Shown here: positions 1-9,489 of the stretch, one piece after another | Position numbering within the stretch: position 1 is the first letter of the stretch | How the letters are laid out: each line of letters opens with the position of its first letter | NCBI GenBank assembly: GCA_934202525.1 | Contig: CAKPYB010000032.1 | Coordinates: 1-36,158 of the forward strand | Direction of reading: 5' to 3' | From: an uncultured Prevotella sp. | GTDB lineage: Bacteria; Bacteroidota; Bacteroidia; Bacteroidales; Bacteroidaceae | Length of the DNA stretch: 36,158 nt | The notes under the pieces: generated by a model | Database searches by the model: none | Told to the model about the DNA's origin: nothing | What the model saw: the letters and a program-made list of their open reading frames with translations, nothing else | Position numbers and translations under genes: made by a program

Positions 1-1827
1 GAAATCGAGGTGCTTAAACATAACGACTGCTGGGCCGAAGACTGGACCTCAGTCAATGTATCAGAAGATTTCAAGCCAAACTTCATGCACCGCGTGATGC
101 TCTATGGCGAAGTAAACATCGGAGCCTTCAACAAGAACGTGGAGGTGAGCCAGGGCTTCGTAAAGCATTCGGGCATCAACAACGCCACCTTGCGCAATGT
201 CACCATAGGCGACGATTGTCTGATAGAAAACGTAGGCAATTTCATCAACAACTATACCATTGGCGATGATTGCTACATCTCAAACATCTCGACCATGGAA
301 ACCACCGAGGGAGCTACTTACGGCGAAGGAAATCTTGTGAGCGTACTCAACGAGGTGGGTGAAGGCAACGTAATCCTCTTCAGCGATCTGAACAGCCAGC
401 TGGCAGCCTTCATGGTGAAACATTTCCCTGACAAGGAAATGAAGGAGAAAATCCGCCAGCTCATCAAGACCGACATCGACAACAAGATGCCGGATCGGGG
501 CCAGATTGGCAATAATGTGAAGATTATCAATACCAAGGAGATTACCAACTGCGTAATCAATGATTACTGCGAAGTGAACGGTGCTTCCCGTCTGAGCGAC
601 TGTACGCTATTGGGCTCAGCTCATGGCAACGTATATATCGGCACAGGCGTTATTACAGAAAACAGCATCATAGCTGAAGGCGCCAGCGTCATCAACAGCG
701 TAAAGATACAGGATTGCTTCGTAGGCGAAGCCTGCCAGCTGTCTAACGGCTTTACCGCTTCAGCCTCCGTATTCTTCGCCAACTCCTATATGAGCAATGG
801 CGAGGCTTGTGCAGCCTTCTGCGGTCCTTTCACAGCATCGCATCATAAGAGCAGTCTGCTTATCGGAGGCATGTTCTCCTTCTATAACGCCGGTTCTGCC
901 ACCAACTTCAGCAACCATGCCTATAAGATGGGCCCTATGCACTGGGGCATTCTGGAGCGCGGTTCCAAGACAGCCAGCGGTGCTTATCTCCTGATGCCAG
1001 CCACTCTGGGTTCCTTCTCAGTATGCTTCGGCAAGCTGATGCACCACCCTAACACCCGCAACCTGCCTTTCGCCTACCTCATTGCAGATGGCGACAAGAT
1101 GTTCCTCATACCGGGCAGAAACATCACCACCGTAGGTCTGTACCGCGACATCAAGAAATGGCCTAAGCGTGATCTCCGTGCTATGGAGAACCGCAAGAGC
1201 ATCGTCAACTTCGACTGGCTTTCACCTTATTCTGTAGGCGAAATTCTGAAGGGTAAGAAGATTCTTGAAAACCTGCGCGAGGTTACGGGCGATAACGTTT
1301 CGCAGTATCTCTATCACGAATATATCATACCGGCTTCATCGCTCCACAAGGGCATCAAATATTATGATATCGCCCTCCGCATCTACATGGGTGCCGTATT
1401 GAAGCGTGTGCTGAAGCGCGACCCAGCCATCACCCCTCCTGCCAGCCATGCCGGCGTGGGCGATTGGGATGACCTTTCAGGACTCTTGCTCCCGGTTTCT
1501 GAAGAGGAGCGCATCGTAAGGGATGTGAAGGAAGGAACCATCGGAAACATAGAACAGCTGCTCGACAGGTTTGAAGAAATCAATGCCAACTATCGCGACT
1601 ACCAGTGGGCATGGACCTACCAGATGATTTGCGATTACTACGGCATCAGCGAAATAACACTCGAAGATGCCAACCGCATACACGAAGATTATATCAAGGC
1701 ACGCCGCTCATGGATAGCAGAAATCCGAAAGGATGCTGAGAAAGAGTTTGCCATGGGCGATGTGGAGGAAGAGGTTTTCCGTAACTTCGTCGACAGCCTC
1801 GACCAGGAAATAGAATACGAGAATTAA
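1..1827 (+). CDS. DUF4954 family protein, 5' end missing
   Basis: The reading frame is open from the first base, so the upstream end of the gene lies outside the window; the GTG at position 10 is probably internal. About 608 codons remain. The first half is rich in short beta-helix-like repeats (for example INNATLRNVTIGDDCLIENV), as in left-handed hexapeptide-repeat proteins of the acyl- or nucleotidyl-transferase type. The second half is not repetitive and carries aromatic-rich stretches such as WAWTYQMICDYYGISE. Length and sequence style match the Bacteroidales DUF4954 family, whose function is unknown to me. No signal peptide can be judged because the N-terminus is missing. The next gene starts 34 bp downstream on the same strand, so cotranscription is possible. 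The family call is from memory. Confidence 0.75.
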   Translation, partial: EIEVLKHNDCWAEDWTSVNVSEDFKPNFMHRVMLYGEVNIGAFNKNVEVSQGFVKHSGINNATLRNVTIGDDCLIENVGNFINNYTIGDDCYISNISTMETTEGATYGEGNLVSVLNEVGEGNVILFSDLNSQLAAFMVKHFPDKEMKEKIRQLIKTDIDNKMPDRGQIGNNVKIINTKEITNCVINDYCEVNGASRLSDCTLLGSAHGNVYIGTGVITENSIIAEGASVINSVKIQDCFVGEACQLSNGFTASASVFFANSYMSNGEACAAFCGPFTASHHKSSLLIGGMFSFYNAGSATNFSNHAYKMGPMHWGILERGSKTASGAYLLMPATLGSFSVCFGKLMHHPNTRNLPFAYLIADGDKMFLIPGRNITTVGLYRDIKKWPKRDLRAMENRKSIVNFDWLSPYSVGEILKGKKILENLREVTGDNVSQYLYHEYIIPASSLHKGIKYYDIALRIYMGAVLKRVLKRDPAITPPASHAGVGDWDDLSGLLLPVSEEERIVRDVKEGTIGNIEQLLDRFEEINANYRDYQWAWTYQMICDYYGISEITLEDANRIHEDYIKARRSWIAEIRKDAEKEFAMGDVEEEVFRNFVDSLDQEIEYEN

Positions 1828-1861
1828 TTAATAATTTACAATTTATAATTCATCATTAAAA

Positions 1862-4768
1862 ATGAATTTAAAACATGTATTGATGGCGGCTATCCTGATG
1901 GGAAGCCTCAACGCCACAGCCAAGGATTATCATTACACCACCATACCGGGTGATGCCATGAAGACCCGCATCTATACCCTCGACAACGGACTGAAGGTAT
2001 ATATGTCTGTAAACAAAGAGAAGCCTCGTCTGCAGGCTAATATCGCGGTAAAGACAGGTTCGAGAAATGATCCTGCCGAAACTACCGGTCTTGCCCACTA
2101 TCTGGAGCACCTGATGTTCAAGGGTACACAGAAGTTCGGTACCACCGATTATGCCAAGGAGAAACCATATCTCGATGAAATCACAAAGAGATATGAAACC
2201 TACCGCAAACTTACCGACCCGGCACAGCGCAAGCAGGCTTACCATGAGATTGACTCTATCTCGCAGTTGGCTGCCAAGTACAACATCCCTAACGAGTACG
2301 ACAAACTGATGGCGAGCATCGGAAGCCAGGGAACCAACGCCTATACTTCCAACGATGTAACCTGCTATGTAGAGAACATCCCGAACAATGAAATAGAGAA
2401 CTGGGCTAAGGTACAGAGCGACCGCTTCCAGAACATGGTAATCCGCGGTTTCCACACCGAGCTGGAGGCTGTATACGAGGAGAAGAATATCTCCATGGCA
2501 AGCGACGACGACAAGGAGTATGCTGCCCTGTGGAAGCTGCTCACCCCTACTCACCCTTACGGCACACAGACTACCATCGGCGAGCAGGAACACCTCAAGA
2601 ATCCGAGCATCATCAATATCCAGAACTATTTCCACCGCTACTATGCACCTAACAATGTAGCTATCTGCATGGCGGGAGATTTCGACCCGGACCAGACTAT
2701 CGCCATCATCGACAAGTACTTCGGTTCATGGAAAAAGAACAACAATCTGTCTCGCCCTGAGTTTGACATTCAACCGGATATCACAGCCGTAAAAGACAGT
2801 TCTGTTGTAGGAAAAGAAGCCGAGAACGTGATGCTTGCCAGGAAATTCAAGGGCATGAACGATAAGGAGAACGATGTGCTCGATGTAGTCAGTGAGATGC
2901 TTTCCAACGGCAATGCCGGATTGATGGATGTCGATCTGGAACAGCAGATGAAGTTGGCTTCATCAGGTGCCTTCGTCTATGGTTTGCACGATTACTCTGC
3001 ATTCATCGTAGCCGGAACACCTAACAAGGAGCAGAAGTTGGAAGAAGTTCGCTCCCTCCTGCTCCAGGAGATGGATAAGTTGCGCAAAGGCGAGTTTGAT
3101 GACAATCTCCTGCCTTCAGTCATCGCCAACAAGAAGCTCAACTTCTACAAGAGTCTGGATGACAACGACACCCGTGCCAGCATCATGGTGGATGCCTTTG
3201 TCAACGACCAGAAATGGGCTGACGTGGCTACCCAACTCGAACGCCAGAGCAAGCTCACCAAACAGGACATCATGAATTTCGCCGATAAATATCTGCGTGC
3301 CGACAACTTTGTCTGTGTCTACAAGCGCATGGGCGAAGATACAACGCTCAAGAAGATTGAGAAGCCTGCCATCACTCCTATTCCGGCAAACCGTGAATAT
3401 GAGAGCGCCTTTGTCAAGGAAATCAAGAATGCACAGGTTCCTGAAATCCAGCCAGAGTTCCTCGACTTCAAGAAGGATCTTACCGTAAGCAAGACCAGCA
3501 AGAAGTTGCCACTCGTATACAAGCAGAATACCCAGGACGATCTCTTCGACCTCGTTTTCCGCTATGAGTTTGGCGATGAAGATGATATCCGCTACAGCTA
3601 CGCAGCACAGTATCTCGATTATATCGGAACCGACAAGAAGAGTGTATCTGCCATCAAGCAGGCATTCTACAAACTGGCTTGCAACTATAGTGTTGCCCAG
3701 AGTGCCAAGACCCTCCAGATCAGTCTGAACGGTCTGAACGAAAATCTTCCTGCTGCGCTCAACCTCCTGGAGGAGGTGTTACAGCACGCCAAGGCAGACA
3801 AGACATCATGGAACCAGTTTGTTGATCTCATCGAAAAGACCCAGCAGGATGCCAAGGCAAACCAGAAGACCAACTTCAGATATCTCTGGGATTACAGCAC
3901 CTACGGTCCATACAATCCAACCCGCCATGCCATCAAGACAGCAGATTTGCGCAAGATGGATCCTCAGGAACTCATCAACCTGCTGGGCGGTCTGAACAAG
4001 ATGGAGCACACCGTAGCCTACTATGGTCCATATAGCGAGAAGCAGCTCAATGCCATCCTCGCCAAGGAGCACAAGACAGCCAAGAAGCTGGCAGCCGTTC
4101 CAGAGGGCAAGGAGTATGTAAAAGAAGAAATCAAGCAGAACGAGATTTATATCGCTCCATACGAGGCAAAGAACATCTATCTGCGCTCTTACCAAAACAC
4201 CGGTAAGAAGAGCGATGTGAAGGATGGTGCCCTGATAGCACTCTTCAATGAGTATTATGGTGGCGGCATGAATTCCGTTGTCTTCCAGGAACTTCGCGAG
4301 ACCCGCGGACTGGCTTACAATGCAGGTGCCTATTATTACAGTCCTGTACGCAAGGATGAGAAGGATTACTTCATGCGCCATATCATCTCCCAGAATGACA
4401 AGATGATGGATTGCATCAGTGTATTCGATGATATCACCAATAACTTGCCGCAGAATGAGGCTTCATTCAATCTGGCTAAACAGAGTTTGAAGAAATCTCT
4501 CCAGAGCCGTCGCGTTACCAAGGCAAGCGTTATCAACGCCTACTTCAATGCAAAGCTCAGAGGTATCGATTATGATGTGAACAAACTCTACTACGAGCAG
4601 CTTCCATCATTGACTCTGCAAGACATCACCAACTTCGAGAAGCAGAACATCGTTGGCAAGCCATACCGCATGGTGATCCTCGGTGATGAGAAGAATCTTG
4701 ATATGAAGAGCCTTGAGAAGATTGCGCCAATCAAGCGATTGAGCCAGGAAGAGATTTTTGGCTATTAA
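1862..4768 (+). CDS. M16 family zinc peptidase (insulinase/pitrilysin-like), exported
   Basis: This is a 968-residue zinc metallopeptidase. Residues 1-20 form a signal peptide ending in NATA. The inverted zinc motif HXXEH is present as H79-Y-L-E82-H83 (HYLEHLMFKGTQ), and the more distal metal-ligand glutamate is likely in the ELEAVYEEKNIS stretch near residue 200. The length fits the two-module M16 proteins in which an active half is followed by an inactive half; the second half has the typical RETRGLAYNAGAYY segment but no second HXXEH. It probably degrades peptides in the periplasm. The start ATG at 1862 follows an AT-rich 34-bp gap after the DUF4954 gene. I see no promoter of its own. Confidence 0.93.
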   Translation: MNLKHVLMAAILMGSLNATAKDYHYTTIPGDAMKTRIYTLDNGLKVYMSVNKEKPRLQANIAVKTGSRNDPAETTGLAHYLEHLMFKGTQKFGTTDYAKEKPYLDEITKRYETYRKLTDPAQRKQAYHEIDSISQLAAKYNIPNEYDKLMASIGSQGTNAYTSNDVTCYVENIPNNEIENWAKVQSDRFQNMVIRGFHTELEAVYEEKNISMASDDDKEYAALWKLLTPTHPYGTQTTIGEQEHLKNPSIINIQNYFHRYYAPNNVAICMAGDFDPDQTIAIIDKYFGSWKKNNNLSRPEFDIQPDITAVKDSSVVGKEAENVMLARKFKGMNDKENDVLDVVSEMLSNGNAGLMDVDLEQQMKLASSGAFVYGLHDYSAFIVAGTPNKEQKLEEVRSLLLQEMDKLRKGEFDDNLLPSVIANKKLNFYKSLDDNDTRASIMVDAFVNDQKWADVATQLERQSKLTKQDIMNFADKYLRADNFVCVYKRMGEDTTLKKIEKPAITPIPANREYESAFVKEIKNAQVPEIQPEFLDFKKDLTVSKTSKKLPLVYKQNTQDDLFDLVFRYEFGDEDDIRYSYAAQYLDYIGTDKKSVSAIKQAFYKLACNYSVAQSAKTLQISLNGLNENLPAALNLLEEVLQHAKADKTSWNQFVDLIEKTQQDAKANQKTNFRYLWDYSTYGPYNPTRHAIKTADLRKMDPQELINLLGGLNKMEHTVAYYGPYSEKQLNAILAKEHKTAKKLAAVPEGKEYVKEEIKQNEIYIAPYEAKNIYLRSYQNTGKKSDVKDGALIALFNEYYGGGMNSVVFQELRETRGLAYNAGAYYYSPVRKDEKDYFMRHIISQNDKMMDCISVFDDITNNLPQNEASFNLAKQSLKKSLQSRRVTKASVINAYFNAKLRGIDYDVNKLYYEQLPSLTLQDITNFEKQNIVGKPYRMVILGDEKNLDMKSLEKIAPIKRLSQEEIFGY

Positions 4769-4825
4769 AGACGTAACGAGAATAATAACTTGAATATTTC
4801 AACAGTTTAAATAACAAAAAACATT

Positions 4826-6484
4826 ATGGCAAAAACTCCAGATTTTAAGTATGCTCCAATGTTCCAGATTGGAGAGGACAAGACAGAGTATCGCCTTATT
4901 TCTAAGGAAGGCGTAAGCACAGCAGAATTCGAGGGTAAGACTATCCTCAAGGTTTCTAAGGAAGCTCTTACTTTGCTGGCACAGCAGGGTTTCCACGACG
5001 TAGAGTTCAAGCTCCGTCGTGAGCACAACCTCCAGGTGGCTAAGATTCTCAGCGACCCAGAGGCTTCAGAGAACGACAAGTACGTTGCTCTCCAGTTCCT
5101 CCGCAATGCAGAGACAGCCGTGAAGGGCATCCTCCCATTCTGCCAGGATACAGGTACTGCTATCATCCACGGTGAGAAGGGTCAGCGTGTATGGACCGAC
5201 TTCGAGGATGAAGAGGCTTTGAGCCTGGGTGTATACAACACCTTTACACAGGACAACCTCCGCTATTCTCAGAACGCTCCTCTCAACATGTATGATGAGG
5301 TGAACACCCGTTGCAACCTGCCTGCTCAGATTGATATCGAGGCTACAGAGGGCGATGAGTACCGCTTCGTAATGGTAGCTAAGGGTGGTGGCTCTGCCAA
5401 CAAGACCTACTTCTACCCTATGACCAAGGCTACTATCCAGAACGAGGGCACACTCCTCCCATTCCTCGTAGAGAAGATGAAGAGCTTGGGTACAGCTGCA
5501 TGTCCTCCTTACCACATCGCCTTCGTTATCGGTGGTACTTCAGCTGAGAAGAACCTCCTCACCGTGAAGTTGGCTTCTATCAAGTACTATGATGAGTTGC
5601 CTACTACAGGTGATGAGACCGGTCGTGCTTTCCGTGACATCGACTTGGAGAATAAGCTTCTCGAAGAGGCTCACAAGATTGGCTTGGGTGCACAGTTCGG
5701 CGGTAAGTATCTCGCTCACGATATCCGCGTCATCCGTTTGCCACGTCATGGTGCAAGCTGCCCTATCGGTATGGGTGTAAGCTGCTCTGCCGACCGTAAC
5801 ATCAAGGCTAAGATCAACAAGGACGGTATCTGGTTGGAGAAGATGGATGAGAACCCAACAGAGTTGATTCCAGAGGAGCTCCGCAACCCAGGTGAGGGTA
5901 CCAAGGGTATCGAGATTGACCTCGACAAGGGTATCGACGCAGTTCGTGCTGAGTTGAGCAAGTATCCTGTAAGCACCCGTGTTAACTTGAAGGGTACCAT
6001 CATCGTGGCTCGTGACATCGCTCACGCTAAGCTCAAGGCTCGTCTGGATGCAGGCGAGGAGATGCCTGAGTACTTCAAGAACCACCCTATCCTCTATGCT
6101 GGTCCAGCCAAGACTCCAGAGGGTTATCCATGTGGCTCTATGGGACCTACCACAGCCAACCGTATGGACCCATACGTAGATGAGTTCCAGGATCATGGTG
6201 CTAGCTTGGTAATGATTGCCAAGGGTAACCGTGGTGATGTTGTTACAGAGGCTTGCAAGAAGCATGGTGGTTTCTACCTCGGTACTATCGGTGGTGTAGC
6301 TGCCGTTCTCTCTAAGAGTTCTATCAAGAGCATCGAGTGCGTAGAGTACCCAGAGCTCGGTATGGAGGCTATCTGGAAGATTACCGTAGAGGACTTCCCT
6401 GCATTCATCCTCGTAGATGATAAGGGCAACGACTTCTTCAAGCAGTTGAAGCCTTGGACTCCTTGCAAGGAATGCCAGAAGTAA
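4826..6484 (+). CDS. fum: Class I fumarate hydratase (FumA/FumB type)
   Basis: This 552-residue enzyme is the iron-sulfur fumarase that interconverts fumarate and malate in the cytoplasm, in the reductive branch that leads to succinate in Bacteroidales. Iron-sulfur cysteine candidates are C106 in LPFCQDTG, the cysteines of [16 protein letters not shown], and the cysteine of [16 protein letters not shown]- and C-terminal fumarase domains are fused in one chain, as in E. coli FumA and FumB. Codon use is visibly more restricted than in its neighbours (many GGT, GCT, AAG and CTC), which suggests high expression. It is separated from the M16 gene by 57 bp and followed by a strong terminator, so it probably ends this transcription unit. 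Confidence 0.96.
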   Translation: MAKTPDFKYAPMFQIGEDKTEYRLISKEGVSTAEFEGKTILKVSKEALTLLAQQGFHDVEFKLRREHNLQVAKILSDPEASENDKYVALQFLRNAETAVKGILPFCQDTGTAIIHGEKGQRVWTDFEDEEALSLGVYNTFTQDNLRYSQNAPLNMYDEVNTRCNLPAQIDIEATEGDEYRFVMVAKGGGSANKTYFYPMTKATIQNEGTLLPFLVEKMKSLGTAACPPYHIAFVIGGTSAEKNLLTVKLASIKYYDELPTTGDETGRAFRDIDLENKLLEEAHKIGLGAQFGGKYLAHDIRVIRLPRHGASCPIGMGVSCSADRNIKAKINKDGIWLEKMDENPTELIPEELRNPGEGTKGIEIDLDKGIDAVRAELSKYPVSTRVNLKGTIIVARDIAHAKLKARLDAGEEMPEYFKNHPILYAGPAKTPEGYPCGSMGPTTANRMDPYVDEFQDHGASLVMIAKGNRGDVVTEACKKHGGFYLGTIGGVAAVLSKSSIKSIECVEYPELGMEAIWKITVEDFPAFILVDDKGNDFFKQLKPWTPCKECQK

Positions 6485-6510
6485 ATGATACAGAAATCAT
6501 GATAATGAAA

Positions 6511-6546
6511 AAAGCTCAGGGCAGATAGCCCTGAGCTTTCTTTTTT
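6511..6546 (+). terminator. Bidirectional rho-independent terminator
   Basis: A perfect 12-bp stem (6511-6522 with 6528-6539) encloses a 5-nt loop and is followed by a T run at 6541-6546. A run of six A at 6508-6513 gives the matching T run on the other strand. It therefore serves both the fumarase gene (+) and the convergent C10 peptidase gene (-) that ends at 6595. Confidence 0.93.
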
Positions 6547-6594
6547 ATACTTATATCGGATAACCTGTTCTGTTTCCGAAACAGGAACATCCGT

Positions 6595-9258
6595 TTAAAG
6601 CAGCAGTTTATATGTCTTGCTTTGCATACCGGTTTCTACCCGCAACAGATAAACGCCTTGTCTGATACCCTGTAAAGAGAGACTGACTGTTTTTCCATCC
6701 GTAGCAGATGCCTGTCTGAGCAGGTTTCCTCCCGCATGATACAGCTTAATCATTCTCACGTCCTTGCCCGAAACCAGGAGTTGATGTCCCTCGCGACTGA
6801 TCTCGGTTTCAGTATCAGAGATAGTAGCATTTTCTATTCCTGTAGCTATATCCTGATAGAGAATAAGGATATCGCCCTTTCGCTTGAGAAAATAAGAAGG
6901 TTCCTGCGGATTCTTCAGTTCCACTTTCTTTCCTCCTATTTCGCCCATCACCCTGAACAGATAGGTATGACCATCGGTCCAAGGCAGATTATTCTTGCGC
7001 AGCCAGTAGCTGTAAAGCGGCACGTCGAAAGCTGATGAGACGGTTACATCATCGCTGAGTCCATTTACCTCTATTTCTTCCTTTGTATCTACATCTTCAG
7101 AGATGAGGGAAACATGCCCCTCGTAACTGCGGTCTTCTGTCGTACGCAGCGAAACACCCATCTTGAAGAGAGATACCTTCGATACATCGACGCTTCCGGT
7201 TTCTATCTTCCCGTGCGCATCATCAGCCAGAAAGACTTCAGTTTTTGCCATCAGCGGTTTCTCCTCTCCTTTTACCACCTCTATATAGGCTGCATCCTGA
7301 TCGTGGATACCGTTGACCGGACAATCCTGGGTTTCGGCTTCATCCGAAGTAATCTCCAGTTTTACCTGATAATATCCCGGAGCAAGCTGGGCAGGAACCG
7401 AAAGGAGAATCGGGATTTCTGTCTCGCTGAAACCATCTATTTCGGTCAGCTGGTCCACGCGTGTACTCAGCACAACCTCCTGGTTCTCATCCAGCAGTTT
7501 CACTCTCAGGTAACAGTCGCGCGGCACACCATTGAGGTTCTTGATAGTGAAGAAGGCTCGTACCTTGCTGCCCTGTTCAGCTTTGCCGTCAAGTCTTGGC
7601 TGCCCCATCAGTTGGAAGCGGGCATCTTCCGAACAGATTTCAGAGATGCGGCCGGCACCGTCTTTCAGTTCCACCCCGATAACAGGTGCCTTCTTCATCG
7701 GCAGGAAATCATCCCATGAACCATCATCCTTCCGTGCTGCACATATAGCGATGATACGGTAATAGCCGTTTTCAAGACCGGCAAGACTGAGACTGATTTT
7801 CTGAGCCTGATTGATAAGATAATCAGTTCCCATCCATCCCTTCTGCTCTCCGCCATAAAGTCTTTCCGTAAAGCCTCCCTGCTGATGATCATCAGAATAA
7901 ACCACCTGCTTGAATTTCCCCGCTTCATCATAAACGGCAACACCGATGTCACCCCTGAAAGGCTTGCCTCTGTTGACGAAGGAATTCATCTCGACAGTTA
8001 CCGGCTGTGAAGGGTCGAATAACTTTCCCGACGCCTCTTTCAGGCTGAGAGAACCACCCTCGTTGAACATCAGCTGCGGCGAAGTTTCCAGCAGTCCGCG
8101 CTCTATTTCGGGATATTTCCCGTTGTTGGGATGAGCTAATATGGCGGTAATGGCACGGTTAAAGGCAAGCGGTTTGCCCTGAAACTCACTTCCGGTCTGC
8201 GAAACATTGAGATTGGTGAGCGAATAATAGGCATCGCCCTGTCCCTCCCAACCGAAGTTCATGTGGAAGAGGCCGTTTTCATCGAAACCATCAGTTACCC
8301 AGGCATGACCGGAAGCCGAACCGGCTGGTCTGCCTTCCAGATAAACCGGACATCCGTTAAGCAGTTCCTGTCTCAGGATTTCTGCAAACCTCCCCGGTCC
8401 TTCTACAGCTTTCGTAACGTAGGCTGCCGAATAATCGAAATGCTTCTGCAGCGCCTGATAGGCGAAGACTCCCTGGGTTCCACTTGCGCTGGGCGTATAT
8501 TGCATGAAAGAAGCCACACCCACATCGTTCATCAGTAAGGCTACGGCATCAATCTCTGCAGGAGTAGCCTGAACCGGATAGCGGTAGTCGGGCAACATGT
8601 TGGCCCAGTCGTAGTGCGACTGACTGAAATCCGCACTTTTCTTGGTCTGGTAGTAGGTTACCACATATTCGTTTTTTCCCTGTCCCTGAGCCGGCCACTG
8701 ATGATAATACATCATCTGAGCCACAGCCGTAGCCACACAGCCGCTGTAATCATATCCCGTTTTAGCATTAAACGGATACGACTGTCCCCATTTGCTTTTC
8801 ATCATCGGCGCTACGGTTTTAGAGTAAAGTCCGGTGCGTGTATGGCTTTGCACCTTCACCTTTCCTTCTTTCAGCACCTCGAAAGTCTGTCGGTATCCCG
8901 AAAGCAGCAGTTTTACGCAGGGATTGGCATTGAGCGTATCGAGACTACCTTCTTTGCTGTATCCCAGCACTTCACCCATCTGGTCATCACCTGATACGAT
9001 AACGAATCCCTGTCCCCGCGCATCATTATATATATAATAAGGTGAACCGGTCTTATTTTTCCTGCCCTTCTCCTTTGCTTTCATACCGGTATCTTGCGGC
9101 AGAGTGACATATCTCTTAGCTATCTCCGCCGCCTTCAGCCAATTGATTTCCTCGGCACGAACAGTTTGCGAACTGGCTATCAGCAGGGCTATGAATCCCA
9201 CCAACAGGAACCCGTTTTTCAGTCCCTTCCATTTTTTCCTTTCTTCTTTCTTTTTCAT
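6595..9258 (-). CDS. Secreted C10 family cysteine peptidase (streptopain/interpain-like) with C-terminal sorting-type domain
   Basis: This 887-residue secreted protease has a signal peptide (hydrophobic core at about 16-33, cleavage near TVRA), then an inhibitory Spi-type prodomain (about 38-140), then the papain-fold C10 domain (about 150-380). The catalytic cysteine is C174 in DYSGCVATAVAQMMYYHQWP. The catalytic histidine is H318 in SASGHAWVTDGFDENG, followed by the usual FGW element. After this comes a long region of beta-sandwich character and a final 75 residues ending in GVYLLRVETGMQSKTYKLLL, typical of a type A type-IX-secretion sorting domain. The mature enzyme should be exported through the outer membrane after prodomain removal. 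It faces away from the lipoprotein pair at 9490. Its stop lies next to the shared terminator at 6511-6546. Confidence 0.95.
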   Translation of the reverse strand: MKKKEERKKWKGLKNGFLLVGFIALLIASSQTVRAEEINWLKAAEIAKRYVTLPQDTGMKAKEKGRKNKTGSPYYIYNDARGQGFVIVSGDDQMGEVLGYSKEGSLDTLNANPCVKLLLSGYRQTFEVLKEGKVKVQSHTRTGLYSKTVAPMMKSKWGQSYPFNAKTGYDYSGCVATAVAQMMYYHQWPAQGQGKNEYVVTYYQTKKSADFSQSHYDWANMLPDYRYPVQATPAEIDAVALLMNDVGVASFMQYTPSASGTQGVFAYQALQKHFDYSAAYVTKAVEGPGRFAEILRQELLNGCPVYLEGRPAGSASGHAWVTDGFDENGLFHMNFGWEGQGDAYYSLTNLNVSQTGSEFQGKPLAFNRAITAILAHPNNGKYPEIERGLLETSPQLMFNEGGSLSLKEASGKLFDPSQPVTVEMNSFVNRGKPFRGDIGVAVYDEAGKFKQVVYSDDHQQGGFTERLYGGEQKGWMGTDYLINQAQKISLSLAGLENGYYRIIAICAARKDDGSWDDFLPMKKAPVIGVELKDGAGRISEICSEDARFQLMGQPRLDGKAEQGSKVRAFFTIKNLNGVPRDCYLRVKLLDENQEVVLSTRVDQLTEIDGFSETEIPILLSVPAQLAPGYYQVKLEITSDEAETQDCPVNGIHDQDAAYIEVVKGEEKPLMAKTEVFLADDAHGKIETGSVDVSKVSLFKMGVSLRTTEDRSYEGHVSLISEDVDTKEEIEVNGLSDDVTVSSAFDVPLYSYWLRKNNLPWTDGHTYLFRVMGEIGGKKVELKNPQEPSYFLKRKGDILILYQDIATGIENATISDTETEISREGHQLLVSGKDVRMIKLYHAGGNLLRQASATDGKTVSLSLQGIRQGVYLLRVETGMQSKTYKLLL

Positions 9259-9353
9259 TTCTTCAGGTCTTAATATTTGATATTGAGTTAATTACGCCAC
9301 CTTCTGGAAATATCAGATGAGCTACACTTTGCCATCATCCAGAAAGTTTTCTG

Positions 9354-9361
9354 CAAATATA
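9354..9361 (-). promoter_or_regulatory. Possible -7 box for the C10 peptidase gene
   Basis: On the minus strand the sequence reads TATATTTG, an exact TAnnTTTG match, about 95 bp upstream of the start codon. No clear TTTG lies at the expected -33 distance, so this is a weak call. Confidence 0.4.
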
Positions 9362-9413
9362 CAACTTTTCTTTGAAAAAAAAGAAATTTTTCCAAAATAT
9401 AACAGCATGATTA

Positions 9414-9445
9414 TTTGGACAAACCAATATTTATTCTTATCTTTG
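9414..9445 (+). promoter_or_regulatory. Bacteroidetes-type promoter for the lipoprotein pair
   Basis: TTTG at 9414-9417 and TATCTTTG at 9438-9445 are separated by 20 bp, which fits the housekeeping sigma consensus of this phylum. The box lies about 45 bp upstream of the ATG at 9490. Confidence 0.8.
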
Positions 9446-9489
9446 CACCCTATTTTTCATAGTAAGTATTTTAACAGTAAAAACTCAAA